NCBI GenBank assembly: GCA_910587055.1
Contig: CAJUKY010000007.1
Coordinates: 23,037-87,036, forward strand
DNA length: 64,000 bases
Origin: Candidatus Gastranaerophilales bacterium
GTDB lineage: Bacteria; Cyanobacteriota; Vampirovibrionia; Gastranaerophilales; Gastranaerophilaceae
Direction: 5' to 3'
A program made the position numbers and the translations under genes. The notes beneath the pieces are model-generated. The model searched no databases. It was not told the DNA's origin and saw only the letters and a list, made by a program, of their open reading frames with translations. Every line of letters starts with the position of its first letter. Positions within the stretch are counted from its first letter, which is position 1. Shown here one piece after another: positions 16,124 to 25,610 of this stretch.

Positions 16124-17179
16124 ATGACAAGAATAGCCATAGACGCTATGGGCGGGGATCACGCTCCGGAAGAGATAGTTAAAGGCGCGGTTTGGGCTGC
16201 CCTTGATTATAATGTGCCGATTGAGCTTGTCGGAAAAGAAGATGAAATCAAAAGAGAGCTTGATAAAATTCAAAAAGCCGGCATAAAATCAAAACGCGGC
16301 GGATATTTTTCTCATAATATTAAAGTTGATTTTTCAAAGCTTGATATAAAAATTACCCATGCCGATGAAGTAATTGAAATGGGTGAGGCTGTAGGGCAGG
16401 CAATCAGAAAAAAGAAAAAATCTTCAATAGTTTTATCCGTTGATGCCGTTGCTCAGGGAAGCTCCGATGCTGTTGTTGCGGCAGGTTCAACAGGTGCCGC
16501 CATGGCATCAAGTCTTTTTGGCTTAGGCAGATTAAAAGGTATTGAAAGACCTGCAATTTGCGTTACGCTTCCCGCTATGAAACACCCTATATGCTTAATT
16601 GATGCCGGCGCAAACAGCAGCAGTACGCCTGAAATGCTCTGCCAGTTTGCAATTATGGGCTCAACCTTTGTAAAAAACGTATACGGAAGACAAAACCCGA
16701 CTGTCGGAATTTTAAACATCGGTGAAGAAGCCGGAAAGGGGAATGAACTTGTTCAAACAGCTCATAAAATGCTTCAAGAGCTTAATGACAACGGACAGAT
16801 TAATTTCATCGGCAATATCGAAGGAAAAGAAGTATTCCATGGAGACTGCGATGTTGTAGTATGCGACGGTTTTGTCGGAAATGTCGCTCTAAAAATCGTT
16901 GAAGGATCTTCTTTAATGCTCTTTGAAATGATAAAAGAAGAATTTAATTCAAATGTAATTTCAAAAATCATAGGTCTGCTTGCAAAACCTTTTATGAAAC
17001 GCATATATAAAAGAATTAACTATGAAGAATTCGGTGGTGCTTTGCTTTTAGGAGTTAAAGGAATTACCGTAATTGCTCACGGCAGAAGCACGGCATATGC
17101 TATTAAAAACGCTGTGCGCGTTGCAAAAGAAGCAGTTGAAACAGGCGTAAATAAAAAAATATCAGAATTTTTTGAATAA
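16124..17179 (+). CDS. plsX: Phosphate acyltransferase PlsX
   Basis: Full-length PlsX (351 residues), converting acyl-ACP to acyl-phosphate for phospholipid synthesis. It begins TRIAIDAMGGDHAPEEIVKG and carries ADEVIEMGEAVGQAIRKKKKSS, AAGSTGAAMASSLFGLGRLKGI, LIDAGANSSSTPEML, VGILNIGEEAGKGN and the C-terminal EEFGGALLLGVKG. GAGG lies 9-12 bases before the ATG. First of four closely spaced fatty-acid genes. Confidence 0.97.
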   Translation: MTRIAIDAMGGDHAPEEIVKGAVWAALDYNVPIELVGKEDEIKRELDKIQKAGIKSKRGGYFSHNIKVDFSKLDIKITHADEVIEMGEAVGQAIRKKKKSSIVLSVDAVAQGSSDAVVAAGSTGAAMASSLFGLGRLKGIERPAICVTLPAMKHPICLIDAGANSSSTPEMLCQFAIMGSTFVKNVYGRQNPTVGILNIGEEAGKGNELVQTAHKMLQELNDNGQINFIGNIEGKEVFHGDCDVVVCDGFVGNVALKIVEGSSLMLFEMIKEEFNSNVISKIIGLLAKPFMKRIYKRINYEEFGGALLLGVKGITVIAHGRSTAYAIKNAVRVAKEAVETGVNKKISEFFE

Positions 17180-17205
17180 ACAATAAACCAAAAAAGGAAA
17201 CAATA

Positions 17206-18207
17206 ATGAACTATAAACCCATACAAATACTCGCTCTCGGGATGTCAGTACCCGATACAGTTATTACAAATGATGATTTAACAAAGATTTTAGATACATC
17301 TGATGAGTGGATTTCAACAAGAACGGGTATAAAACAAAGACATATTGCAAGCGGCGACGAAAATTCAACTTTGTTCGGCATAAATGCAGCACTTGATGCC
17401 ATGAAAAAATCAGGCGTTGAAGGAATTGATGTCGATGCAATTATTGTTGCATCCTCAAACCCTTATAATATCTACCCTTCAACTGCATGTGTTATTCAAG
17501 ATGCCATAGGCGCAAAAAATGCAATAGCATTTGATATAACAGCTGCCTGCACCGGCATGATTTATGCGCTTGAAATCGGCCGTTCAATGATTGCAACAGG
17601 CAAATATAAAAACGTGCTTCTTGTTGCAACAGATACAAATTCAAAATTCTTAGACTGGACGGACAGAGGAAGCTGTGTATTATTCGGCGACGGCGCAAGC
17701 GCAATTTTAATAAGCGAAGCAAAAGATGGCACGGATGATATTATTGCCCTGAATGTCAATGCAGACGGCACAATGGGAAAACATATAACAATGAATTTAA
17801 CGGGGGATAACTGCCCGCTTGTTGAGCCTGCCTGCGCAGGACAGCATAAAATAACAATGAACGGCAAAGATGTATACAAATTCGTTGTTCAAACAATGCC
17901 CGAGTCTATTATGAAATGCCTTGAGGATGCGGGATTGGAACCCAAAGACGTTGATTACCTTGTACCGCATCAAGCTAACCTTAGAATTATAGAAGGGCTG
18001 CAGCAACGTCTTGAATTCAGTGATGACAAGGTTATCGTAAATATTGATAAATACGGAAATACATCGGCTGCTTCCGTTCCGATAGCATTATTGGAAGGCA
18101 TACAATCCGGTAAAATTAAAACCCCTTCTGTTGCAATTCTTTGCGCATTCGGTGCCGGCATGGCATGGGGCTCTGCCGTTGTTCGATTGAGAGAGGGGCT
18201 TAAATAA
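17206..18207 (+). CDS. fabH: 3-oxoacyl-ACP synthase III
   Basis: FabH starts fatty-acid chains by condensing an acyl-CoA with malonyl-ACP. The catalytic triad is visible: Cys115 in ITAACTGMIYAL, His in PHQANLRI and Asn in YGNTSAASVP. N-terminal TSDEWISTRTGIKQRHIA and C-terminal GAGMAWGSAVVR are standard. 333 residues, normal length. AAAAAAGG lies upstream, with a 26-base gap to plsX. Confidence 0.97.
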   Translation: MNYKPIQILALGMSVPDTVITNDDLTKILDTSDEWISTRTGIKQRHIASGDENSTLFGINAALDAMKKSGVEGIDVDAIIVASSNPYNIYPSTACVIQDAIGAKNAIAFDITAACTGMIYALEIGRSMIATGKYKNVLLVATDTNSKFLDWTDRGSCVLFGDGASAILISEAKDGTDDIIALNVNADGTMGKHITMNLTGDNCPLVEPACAGQHKITMNGKDVYKFVVQTMPESIMKCLEDAGLEPKDVDYLVPHQANLRIIEGLQQRLEFSDDKVIVNIDKYGNTSAASVPIALLEGIQSGKIKTPSVAILCAFGAGMAWGSAVVRLREGLK

Positions 18208-18236
18208 GCCTTAAATCACATTTAAAGGAGAAATTA

Positions 18237-19196
18237 ATGAATAAAATCGCTTTTATATTCCCCGGTCAAGGTGCACAAACTACAGGCATGGGGCTTAGTT
18301 TATTTGAAAATTTTGAATCCGCAAAAAAAGTATTCAACAAAGCAGACTCTGTTTTAAAAAAATCCGTTTCAAAAATTTGTTTTGAAGGCCCGGATGAATT
18401 ATTAAAACAAACCGTAAATACTCAAAGCTGCCTTCTTGCAGTATCAATTGCGGCGCTTGAAGCCATAAAAGAAGTTTCGAAGGGTTCAATTGAGCCTGAT
18501 TATGCTTTAGGGCATTCTTTAGGAGAGTATTCAGCTCTTTATACGGCAGGAGTAATGGATTTAGACAACACTCTCCTTGCAATTCAAAAAAGAGCGGATT
18601 TAATGCAAAAGGCATGTGAAAACTCTGCTCAAGGCGGCATGAGTGCAATTTTAGGCTTAAGCGAAGACAAAATTAAAGAATGCCTTGAAAAAGCTTCATC
18701 AAAAGGGCTTGTATCAATTGCAAACTATAATGAACCCAATCAGATAGTTATAACGGGCGAGCTTGAAGCTGTTAATTATGCAAATGAACTTATAAAAGAA
18801 GCAGGCGCAAAAAGAGTTGTTCCGCTCGCTGTTTCAGGCGGTTTTCACTCTAAATTAATGCAAAGTGCATCTGATGAATTTAAAACATTCGTAAATACAC
18901 TTCAAATTAATGATGCGAATATCCCGGTTGTAACAAATGTGGATGCTGAACTTACAACAAAAGCGGAAGATTTTAAAAAGAAAATGCCCGAGCAGATAAG
19001 CTCATCGGTTTACTGGACGCAGTCAATTCAAAAACTGTTAGCCCTTGGCGTTGATACATTTATTGAACTTGGCAACGGCAAGGTATTATCAGGATTAAAC
19101 AGAAAAATCTGCCCGAGTACCGTTAAAACATATAACGTTTTTGATAAAGAATCATTGATAAATACGGTAAATGAACTTACCACTGTAAATGTATAG
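18237..19196 (+). CDS. fabD: Malonyl-CoA:ACP transacylase
   Basis: FabD loads malonyl groups on ACP. It shows FIFPGQGAQTTGMG at the N-terminus, the nucleophile Ser94 in LGHSLGEYSALY, the Arg-containing RADLMQKAC segment, MSAILGLS and the His in SGGFHSKLM. 319 residues, normal length. AAAGGAG precedes the ATG. The 3' end runs into the ribosome site of fabG. Confidence 0.97.
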   Translation: MNKIAFIFPGQGAQTTGMGLSLFENFESAKKVFNKADSVLKKSVSKICFEGPDELLKQTVNTQSCLLAVSIAALEAIKEVSKGSIEPDYALGHSLGEYSALYTAGVMDLDNTLLAIQKRADLMQKACENSAQGGMSAILGLSEDKIKECLEKASSKGLVSIANYNEPNQIVITGELEAVNYANELIKEAGAKRVVPLAVSGGFHSKLMQSASDEFKTFVNTLQINDANIPVVTNVDAELTTKAEDFKKKMPEQISSSVYWTQSIQKLLALGVDTFIELGNGKVLSGLNRKICPSTVKTYNVFDKESLINTVNELTTVNV

Positions 19197-19206
19197 GAGA
19201 AATAAA

Positions 19207-19938
19207 ATGACAGATGATAAAAAAGTGGCTCTTGTCACAGGCGGCTCAAGAGGAATAGGAAAAGCATGCGCTTTAGAATTGGCCAAAGCGGGATATGATA
19301 TCGTTATAAATTATGCCGGCAATGAAGAAGCCGCAAACAAAACTGTATCTGAGATTAAAGATTTAGGACAAAATGCGGTTGCAAAAAAATTCGATGTTTC
19401 AAACAAAGAGGCGGTAGATACCGCAATTGATGAAATTATCAAAGAATTCGGCAGAATTGATGTTCTTGTAAATAACGCGGGCATTACAAGAGATAATCTT
19501 TTTATGAGAATGAAAGAAGAAGAATGGCTTGCTGTTATTAACACAAATTTAAACTCAGCCTACTTTGTAACAAACCCTGTTTCTAAAATTATGATTAAAC
19601 AAAGAAGCGGGGCTATTGTAAATATGGCGTCCGTTTCAGGAGTTTACGGAAATGCGGGACAGGCAAACTATTCAGCTGCAAAAGCAGGCATGATAGGATT
19701 CACAAAATCTCTTGCAAAAGAGCTTGCTTCACGCAATATCAGAGTTAACGCCGTTGCTCCGGGTTTTATTCAAACAGACATGACAAAAGATTTGCCTGTA
19801 GATAAAATTGTTGAAAGAATTCCTCTTAAAACTTTAGGGAAACCTGAAGATATTGCAAAAACAGTTAAATTTTTAGCTGTTGATGCAACTTACATCACAG
19901 GACAGGTTATAGGTGTGGACGGCGGTCTTGTAATATAA
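19207..19938 (+). CDS. fabG: 3-oxoacyl-ACP reductase
   Basis: Short-chain dehydrogenase that reduces 3-oxoacyl-ACP with NADPH. TGGSRGIG binds the cofactor, VNNAGITRD follows, and the catalytic Ser-Tyr-Lys set is in MASVSGVYGN and ANYSAAKAG. The C-terminus ends GQVIGVDGGLVI as usual. Start is ATG 19207, 6 bases after AGGAGA (19195-19200); the in-frame ATG at 19189 lies before that site and is rejected. acpP and fabF, often next, are absent here; an ankyrin gene follows with a one-base overlap. Confidence 0.96.
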   Translation: MTDDKKVALVTGGSRGIGKACALELAKAGYDIVINYAGNEEAANKTVSEIKDLGQNAVAKKFDVSNKEAVDTAIDEIIKEFGRIDVLVNNAGITRDNLFMRMKEEEWLAVINTNLNSAYFVTNPVSKIMIKQRSGAIVNMASVSGVYGNAGQANYSAAKAGMIGFTKSLAKELASRNIRVNAVAPGFIQTDMTKDLPVDKIVERIPLKTLGKPEDIAKTVKFLAVDATYITGQVIGVDGGLVI

Positions 19939-20645
19939 TGAATTTCAGGCATTATACGGTTTTTATTCTATCTTTCCTGTGCATAAACGTTTATGCACAG
20001 GAATTTTATCAGCCAAAAAGCTATAACGAGCAAAGAGACAGTTATATAAAATACACATTTGATAATTTTTCTCCGTCTGAATTTTCAACCCCTTTTACTT
20101 CAAGTTTTACAGGGCAAATTCCCTTAAATAAACAAAATTTAACCCCCAAAGAAAAAGAAAAAATTCGTCTTGCAAAAGAACAAATGAAAGCAAAAAAGCT
20201 TCGGTTTTCAAGCGAAGAATTTATAAAGCAAATCAAAAAGAATAAAAAAGAAAATGTAGACTTGATGCTGAAAGCCGGCATCAGCCCGAATACTGATTAT
20301 TTTGGCGAATATGCAATATTTTATGCGGTTAAATATAATAAAACAGATATTGCAAAAACTCTGCTTGAACACGGTGCAAACCCGAACGCAGGATTTGATT
20401 CGCCGCTTTTCTGGGCAGCAAAAAATAATAATACAGAAATTGCAAAATTATTAATTGAAAAAGGCGCAAAACTTGATTTTACAGAGCTTGTAACTTCTAA
20501 AAGTATTCTTTATACGGCACTGAAGAAAAATAATTTAGAAATTGCAAAAACTTTAATTGATAACGGAGCAAAAATAGATAATTCTTCAGCTTTTATAATA
20601 GAAAAGAAAAATCTCTATTATAAGCTTGGAATTCAGCAGCCTTAA
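19938..20645 (+). CDS. Secreted ankyrin-repeat protein
   Basis: A signal peptide (residues 1-20, ending VYAQ) is followed by about 75 residues of charged linker. Three to four ankyrin repeats then follow, recognisable from NVDLMLKAGISPN, DIAKTLLEHGANPNA, EIAKLLIEKGAKLD and EIAKTLIDNGAKID. These repeats bind other proteins; here they would act outside the cytoplasm. It overlaps the fabG stop codon (TAATG), so it is translated from the fatty-acid operon although it has no obvious role in it. Partner unknown. Confidence 0.8.
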   Translation: MNFRHYTVFILSFLCINVYAQEFYQPKSYNEQRDSYIKYTFDNFSPSEFSTPFTSSFTGQIPLNKQNLTPKEKEKIRLAKEQMKAKKLRFSSEEFIKQIKKNKKENVDLMLKAGISPNTDYFGEYAIFYAVKYNKTDIAKTLLEHGANPNAGFDSPLFWAAKNNNTEIAKLLIEKGAKLDFTELVTSKSILYTALKKNNLEIAKTLIDNGAKIDNSSAFIIEKKNLYYKLGIQQP

Positions 20646-20700
20646 AATTCTAAGCAATAAGGCAGCTTAAAAAATGCGGCTCTTTTATATATTCACCTGC

Positions 20701-21735
20701 TTAAAACTGTTTTAAAAATCTTTCATCGTTATTGAAAAACAGTCTTATATCATCAATTGCATATTTAAGCATTGTAAGTCTTTCAATCCCCATACCAAAT
20801 GCAAAGCCTGAATATACACTTGAATCAATTCCGACACCTTCTAAAACATTGGGATCCACCATACCGCATCCGAGTATTTCAAGCCAGCCGGTACCAGAGC
20901 ATGTAGAACATCCCTTTCCGCCGCACATAATGCATTGCACATCAACTTCCGCAGAAGGCTCCGTAAACGGGAAAAAGCTGTTTCTAAACCTTGTGGGGCG
21001 GGATGAGCCGAAATAAAGTCTTATAAATTCATTCAATGTTCCTTTTAAATCAGTAAAAGTAACATCTTTGTCCACGCAAAGCCCTTCAATCTGGTGGAAT
21101 AAATTATTTTTTCTTGCACTTACAGATTCATTTCTGTATACTCTGCCCGGTGCAATAATCCTAATCGGCGGTTTTTGATTTTCCATCGCATGAATTTGAG
21201 CACCTGATGTCTGGCTTCTTAATACCACATGTTCTGCGTTTGCTGCATAATAGGTATCTTGAACATCGCGTGCAGGATGTTCTTTTGGCGTATTTAACAA
21301 ATCAAAATTGTATTTTTCAACCTCAACCTCGGGAGAATACTTATTTTCAATCAATGAAAACCCGAGATGTTCAAAAATCTCAACAAGCTCATTAACAGTT
21401 GAAGTTAAGGTATGAACTCTGCCTTTTTTAATATACGTCCCGTCAAGCGTCGGGTCAATCTTTTCGGATGATAATTTTTGATTTAATTCTTCAAAATAAA
21501 AAATCTCATTCTTCTCTTTAATTAAATTTTCAATTTCTTTTGAAACCTCATTTGTTAAAGAACCTATTCTGGGTCTTAAAGAAGGGTCAATATCCTTTAA
21601 ACCCTTTTTTAAATTATTAAGCTCTGATTGTCTTGATAAATATTTATTTTTAACTTCGTCAAGTTCTTTTAAATTTGAAGCGGCATTAATTTCATCTGCT
21701 GCATTCTTTTTTATTTCTAAAATTTTATTTTCCAT
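20701..21735 (-). CDS. pheS: Phenylalanyl-tRNA synthetase alpha subunit
   Basis: PheS (344 residues from ATG 21735) has an N-terminal coiled coil (about residues 1-85) followed by the class II catalytic core: GRVHTLTSTVNELVEIF, HPARDVQDTYY, LRSQTSGAQIHAM, GRVYRNESVSARKNN and the motif 3 GFAFGMGIERLTML. A Cys cluster, CIMCGGKGCSTC, occurs before LGCGMVDPNVL as in cyanobacterial and Firmicute enzymes. GGA eight bases upstream supports ATG 21735; the longer frame would need TTG at 21768. pheT is not adjacent, so the two subunits are encoded apart. Confidence 0.95.
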   Translation of the reverse strand: MENKILEIKKNAADEINAASNLKELDEVKNKYLSRQSELNNLKKGLKDIDPSLRPRIGSLTNEVSKEIENLIKEKNEIFYFEELNQKLSSEKIDPTLDGTYIKKGRVHTLTSTVNELVEIFEHLGFSLIENKYSPEVEVEKYNFDLLNTPKEHPARDVQDTYYAANAEHVVLRSQTSGAQIHAMENQKPPIRIIAPGRVYRNESVSARKNNLFHQIEGLCVDKDVTFTDLKGTLNEFIRLYFGSSRPTRFRNSFFPFTEPSAEVDVQCIMCGGKGCSTCSGTGWLEILGCGMVDPNVLEGVGIDSSVYSGFAFGMGIERLTMLKYAIDDIRLFFNNDERFLKQF

Positions 21736-21860
21736 AAAAATCATCCGGAATTCTAAACCTCTTAACAAAAATAATAATACCTAAAAAAAAGCCTGACATC
21801 AAGATTTTTGATATAATATTCTTAAGTTTAAGGCTATCAAATTTTAACAGGAAATATGAA

Positions 21861-23426
21861 ATGATTATATTATTCTATATTGCGCTATTTTTGTATGTTT
21901 CAACAATATCAGTAACATCTGCAATAATTGATTATGATTTCTGGGCAAGAATTATTGTCGGAAAAACTTTTTTTCAGACAGGTAAACTTTTAAATTTTGA
22001 CTTTCAATCATTCGGCCCCACCCGCCAGTGGTTTGACCATGAATGGGGTTCAAGCCTTATATTTTATCAAATTCTTGATAAATTCGGCGATAAAGGAATT
22101 TTTATATTCAAAGCAATTACCATATTTCTCGTCTATTTTATAATTACAAGAATAATTCTGCTCAGAAGAAAACACCTTTCAAAAACGGAAGAAAATCCTT
22201 TTAAATCCGCCCCTTTAAATATTTTGTTTTTTATATTCTTAATTCAATCAACGCTTGACGTTGTTTTTTCAACGGTAAGGTGTCATATGATATCATTTCT
22301 TTTCTTTATGCTGTGGTTTTATGCGCTTGAAAAATCAAGACTTGAAAATAATTACAAAATTTTATGGACACTGCCCGTTTCAATGGTTATGTGGGCAAAT
22401 ATCCACGGCGGCTGCTTTACCGGGCTCGGGCTTCTTTTTATATATGCAGTTGGCGAATTTTTAAATAAAAAAACGTATAAACCTTATATATTAACGGGAA
22501 TTTTTTCAATTCTTGCAATGTTTATAAACCCTTACGGAATAAAATATGTATATTTCCTATTTTACGCAATAACATTGGATCGCCCGATTATAACGGAATG
22601 GAGCTCCATTTTTGACAAAAAGTATATGGCAAGTTTTCTTAAATACAAGTTCTGGGCATTTTCAATAGCAGCAATTTCAGCCTGCTGCCTAATTAAAAAA
22701 TACAGAAAAATCAATGCATCCGCCCTGAAAGATAAAATTGTCATTTTATATAATTCTCTGGATAAAACAAAAGCTCTTGCACTCATTATTTTATTATTAT
22801 TATCAATAAAAACACTGAGAATTATGCCATTTTTTGCTTTTTCAGCTGCGGTATTCTTATATGATGATGTTTATAAAATTTTCAATAAAAAACTGCCGAA
22901 CAAAATAAACAATATAAAAGAAATTATGTTATTTTTATTAATTTTAATCTCTTTCATATTTACAATAAAAACAAAACCTGTAGAAGGAACTGTTAATGAA
23001 TATCCATACGTTGAAGCGGAATTTTTAAAGATAAATAATCTCAAAGGTAATGTTTTTGCAAATTTTCACTATGGAAGCTACCTTGCCTATAAATTATACC
23101 CGGATAATTATATTTTTATGGACGGAAGATATGAAGAAACTTATGAACCTGGTTTATTGGAACAAATGCGCACAATATACATAGGCGAAAATTGGAGCTA
23201 TGAATTTTATAAACAACACATTGACTACGTTATTTTGGAAAAGTCATACGGCACACTCTACATTAGGCTTACAAAAAAAGGGTGGATACCGATTATTGCA
23301 AGCAATAATTTCGTACTTCTCGCAAGAAAGGATATAAAAATACAAAATCCTAAAATTCCGCCGAATGATATTAAATATTACAACAGGCACAAGTGGGAAA
23401 CAAATATCAACTGGGGCATAAAATAA
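21861..23426 (+). CDS. Polytopic membrane protein, GT-C glycosyltransferase-like
   Basis: The 521-residue protein has about nine to ten hydrophobic helices. The first loop reads IDYDFWARIIVGK, then RQWFDHEWGSSLIFY. This acidic DxDFW plus W.DHEW pattern is that of a widespread uncharacterised GT-C-like family, where the acidic pair would bind a metal or polyprenyl-phosphate sugar. The C-terminal soluble end has GNVFANFHYGSYLAYKLYP and FMDGRYEETY, which recur in the same family. It probably transfers a sugar outside the inner membrane. No glycan cluster lies nearby to tell which. Promoter-like TATAAT at 21811-21816 and a leader of about 45 bases. Confidence 0.65.
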   Translation: MIILFYIALFLYVSTISVTSAIIDYDFWARIIVGKTFFQTGKLLNFDFQSFGPTRQWFDHEWGSSLIFYQILDKFGDKGIFIFKAITIFLVYFIITRIILLRRKHLSKTEENPFKSAPLNILFFIFLIQSTLDVVFSTVRCHMISFLFFMLWFYALEKSRLENNYKILWTLPVSMVMWANIHGGCFTGLGLLFIYAVGEFLNKKTYKPYILTGIFSILAMFINPYGIKYVYFLFYAITLDRPIITEWSSIFDKKYMASFLKYKFWAFSIAAISACCLIKKYRKINASALKDKIVILYNSLDKTKALALIILLLLSIKTLRIMPFFAFSAAVFLYDDVYKIFNKKLPNKINNIKEIMLFLLILISFIFTIKTKPVEGTVNEYPYVEAEFLKINNLKGNVFANFHYGSYLAYKLYPDNYIFMDGRYEETYEPGLLEQMRTIYIGENWSYEFYKQHIDYVILEKSYGTLYIRLTKKGWIPIIASNNFVLLARKDIKIQNPKIPPNDIKYYNRHKWETNINWGIK

Positions 23427-23428
23427 GT

Positions 23429-23899
23429 ATGAATAAAATTGTATCGGTAATATTTTTTATCATCTGTATTTGCGCCTGCTTATCGCAAATAAGCCTTGCA
23501 AAGCAAACAGCACCAAGAAAGTCTCTTGATGCAAGACAGAATAATTATATTGAAATTCAGACTTTAAATTTCAATACAAAAGAACTTGAAAAAATAGAAA
23601 CAATCCGCACAATGGAGTATGCCGCACTTAGACCCATAGCCCTAAGTTTGGAAAGTTATCTTTTAAGAGAAGATGAATTAAACAAAACAAAATGCAAATG
23701 GTATCAAAAACAGTGCAAAAAAGAACTCAAGAAAAATAAAATCTTTATTGCAGGTGATATCAAAGAATTAAAAAGACAAATTAGGCAAAAGAAAGAATAC
23801 TATAAAATTTTATACATAAACGAAACCACAAGAGCACAGCACTTAATGCTCAGAGAAATGATTAAAGATATTACAAATAATAAAACACAATTGTGGTAA
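23429..23899 (+). CDS. Secreted protein of unknown function
   Basis: ATG 23429 gives a typical signal peptide (MNKIVSVIFFIICICACLS, then SLA-K cleavage region). The upstream in-frame ATG at 23393 would bury it and lies inside the previous gene. The mature part (about 130 residues) is helical and charged, with two Cys near CKWYQKQCKKEL, and ends in a Lys/Arg-rich coil. No family recognised. Two bases after the GT-C-like gene, so likely co-transcribed. Confidence 0.65.
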   Translation: MNKIVSVIFFIICICACLSQISLAKQTAPRKSLDARQNNYIEIQTLNFNTKELEKIETIRTMEYAALRPIALSLESYLLREDELNKTKCKWYQKQCKKELKKNKIFIAGDIKELKRQIRQKKEYYKILYINETTRAQHLMLREMIKDITNNKTQLW

Positions 23900-23913
23900 A
23901 AATACACAAAGAC

Positions 23914-23950
23914 AAAACTCCTTCCGCTAAATTCCCCCGGAAGGAGTTTT
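23914..23950. terminator. Bidirectional terminator
   Basis: 13-base perfect arms (AAAACTCCTTCCG at 23914-23926, its complement at 23938-23950) between convergent genes, with A/T runs on both sides. Confidence 0.85.
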
Positions 23951-23974
23951 AAAACCTTAGTTTAAATTTATTTA

Positions 23975-24319
23975 TTACTTATTAACTGTATCAATAATAA
24001 CTTTAAAAGCTTCAGGTTCATTTACTGCAAGTTCTGCCAGCATTTTTCTGTTTACCTGAATATCAGCTTTTTTAAGCAGATTCATAAATTTAGAATATGA
24101 TAAACCATATTCACGAACTGCAGCATTAATTCTTACAATCCATAAAGATCTCATATTTCTTTTAACAACTCTTCTGTCGCGGTAAGCATACTTTAATGCT
24201 TTCATAACAGCTTGATTTGCTACTTTAAATATTCTGCTTCTGGCGCCGATAAAGCCCTTGGCTAATTTTAATATTTTTTTATGTCTTTTTCTTAAAACAT
24301 TTCCGCGTTTAACTCTCAT
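23975..24319 (-). CDS. rplT: Ribosomal protein L20
   Basis: 114 residues, normal length: begins MRVKRGNVLRKRHKKILKLA, then GFIGARSRIFKVANQAVMKA, RDRRVVKRNMRSLWI and YSKFMNLLKKADIQVNRKML. An early 50S assembly protein that also regulates its own operon in many bacteria. AAGGAAGG precedes the ATG; 12 bases after rpmI. Confidence 0.97.
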   Translation of the reverse strand: MRVKRGNVLRKRHKKILKLAKGFIGARSRIFKVANQAVMKALKYAYRDRRVVKRNMRSLWIVRINAAVREYGLSYSKFMNLLKKADIQVNRKMLAELAVNEPEAFKVIIDTVNK

Positions 24320-24331
24320 AGTTCACCTTCC

Positions 24332-24541
24332 TTATCTTGAATACCTGATGTACGGCAATTCCTTTGTAATTAAATCTAAATTACATGAAGGAACTTCAAC
24401 CATCCCTGTCAATCTGTTCTTTCTTGCAGGGCTTTTGTGAGCAAGAAGGTGTCCTTTTCCTGCCTGACGTCTTAAGATTTTGCCTGAAGCGGTAACTTTA
24501 TAGCGCTTGTTGGCAGACCTGTGTGTTTTCATTTTAGGCAT
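24332..24541 (-). CDS. rpmI: Ribosomal protein L35
   Basis: 69 residues: MPKMKTHRSANKRYKVTASGK, ILRRQAGKGHLLAHKS and ARKNRLTG are conserved L35 blocks. AAGGAGAA precedes the ATG. infC, which usually heads infC-rpmI-rplT, is not upstream here (the next upstream gene is an unrelated pseudopilin), so the operon begins at rpmI. Confidence 0.96.
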   Translation of the reverse strand: MPKMKTHRSANKRYKVTASGKILRRQAGKGHLLAHKSPARKNRLTGMVEVPSCNLDLITKELPYIRYSR

Positions 24542-24710
24542 TTTATTTTCTCCTTATTTTGAAGGCTTTTGCGGCATACCTTAAAGCCGCTTCAATACCT
24601 TGTTATATTACCCATTATAATAAAATAAACCAAAAGAAAAGTAAAGCTTTCAGAGTATGGCTCTTAAAAATTTGTAAATCATGTTGATTTTATCATGTTT
24701 TACAATGTAA

Positions 24711-24740
24711 AAAGCCCTCCTGAAAAATCAAGAGGACTTT
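24711..24740 (-). terminator. Terminator of the pseudopilin gene
   Basis: Imperfect hairpin (AAAGCCCTCCTGA against TCAAGAGGACTTT) just past the stop codon of 24770-25390; on the minus strand the stem is followed by a T-run. Confidence 0.7.
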
Positions 24741-24769
24741 CAAATTTCCTTTTAAACTAACTTTTTAAA

Positions 24770-25390
24770 TTAGTCGTTTTGGAACATTGTTCTTTGTGCA
24801 ACTGTACCGTAAGGAATAGCTGACAGGTCAGTAATCATGATATTAAAGATATCATTGATTTTTGTGCTGTTAGCAGGAACGGTTATATAGCTGCTTGCAT
24901 TTCCTGAAGGCGGATTCGGCTTTTTGTCACCGTTAACGTCAACAAGGATTAAACAAGGCTGTTGTATTACATTGTTAGAATCATATTTAAGACCGTCGCC
25001 GCATTGAGCTTTTTGTAAAGGAGCTTTAGCGGTAGTCGGGAACTCAAATCTCATACCGTCTGAAGTATAGAATGCGTGGTTGCCGCCAACTTTTGTTGCG
25101 GTTGTTACTTTGATAACATTCAATCTTTGTGCAAGATAGCCTAAAAGGTTGTCATCTTTTGTAGCATCATACTGAGCGCTATCAACAGTATCAGCAGGGC
25201 TTGTGTTGTTTAGAGCAACATTCATTGTAATTGCCTGGTTTAATACTGAAACTGCCTTTTTAAGGCCGGTTTTAAATTCTTGTTGGTTTGTATTTACGAT
25301 AACAGAAGGAATAGTCATAGCTGCAACTACACCAATGATAGCCAAAGTGATTAAAACTTCCGCTAAAGTAAAACCTAAACTCTTTCTCAT
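24770..25390 (-). CDS. Type IV pilin/pseudopilin-like protein
   Basis: The N-terminus MRKSLGFTLAEVLITLAII is a class III signal: short basic leader, cleavage after Gly, Phe at +1 and Glu at +5 of the hydrophobic helix. A prepilin peptidase should process it and it should enter a type IV pilus or type II secretion-like fibre. The globular part has FYTSDGMRFEFP, two Cys (QCGDGL, QPCLIL) and VDVNGDKKPN, a DxNGD loop that could bind calcium. No other pilus gene is adjacent; single-gene transcript with own terminator. Confidence 0.85.
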   Translation of the reverse strand: MRKSLGFTLAEVLITLAIIGVVAAMTIPSVIVNTNQQEFKTGLKKAVSVLNQAITMNVALNNTSPADTVDSAQYDATKDDNLLGYLAQRLNVIKVTTATKVGGNHAFYTSDGMRFEFPTTAKAPLQKAQCGDGLKYDSNNVIQQPCLILVDVNGDKKPNPPSGNASSYITVPANSTKINDIFNIMITDLSAIPYGTVAQRTMFQND

Positions 25391-25610
25391 CGATTTTTAC
25401 CTTTCATATTTACATCTAATTACTTTTCGCACTAGGCAAATTTATGTTTTTAATTATAGTACATTTTTTATGAAAAATAAACATGGTTTAAATAAAAATC
25501 CACTGATAAGTTTAAAAAAATCCCGTTTTATCTATAAAGTATATACTTTTACAAAACTTAATAAATAAGACACATTCCGTATAATCCTCTCTGTGTAGTC
25601 ATTTTCAAAA

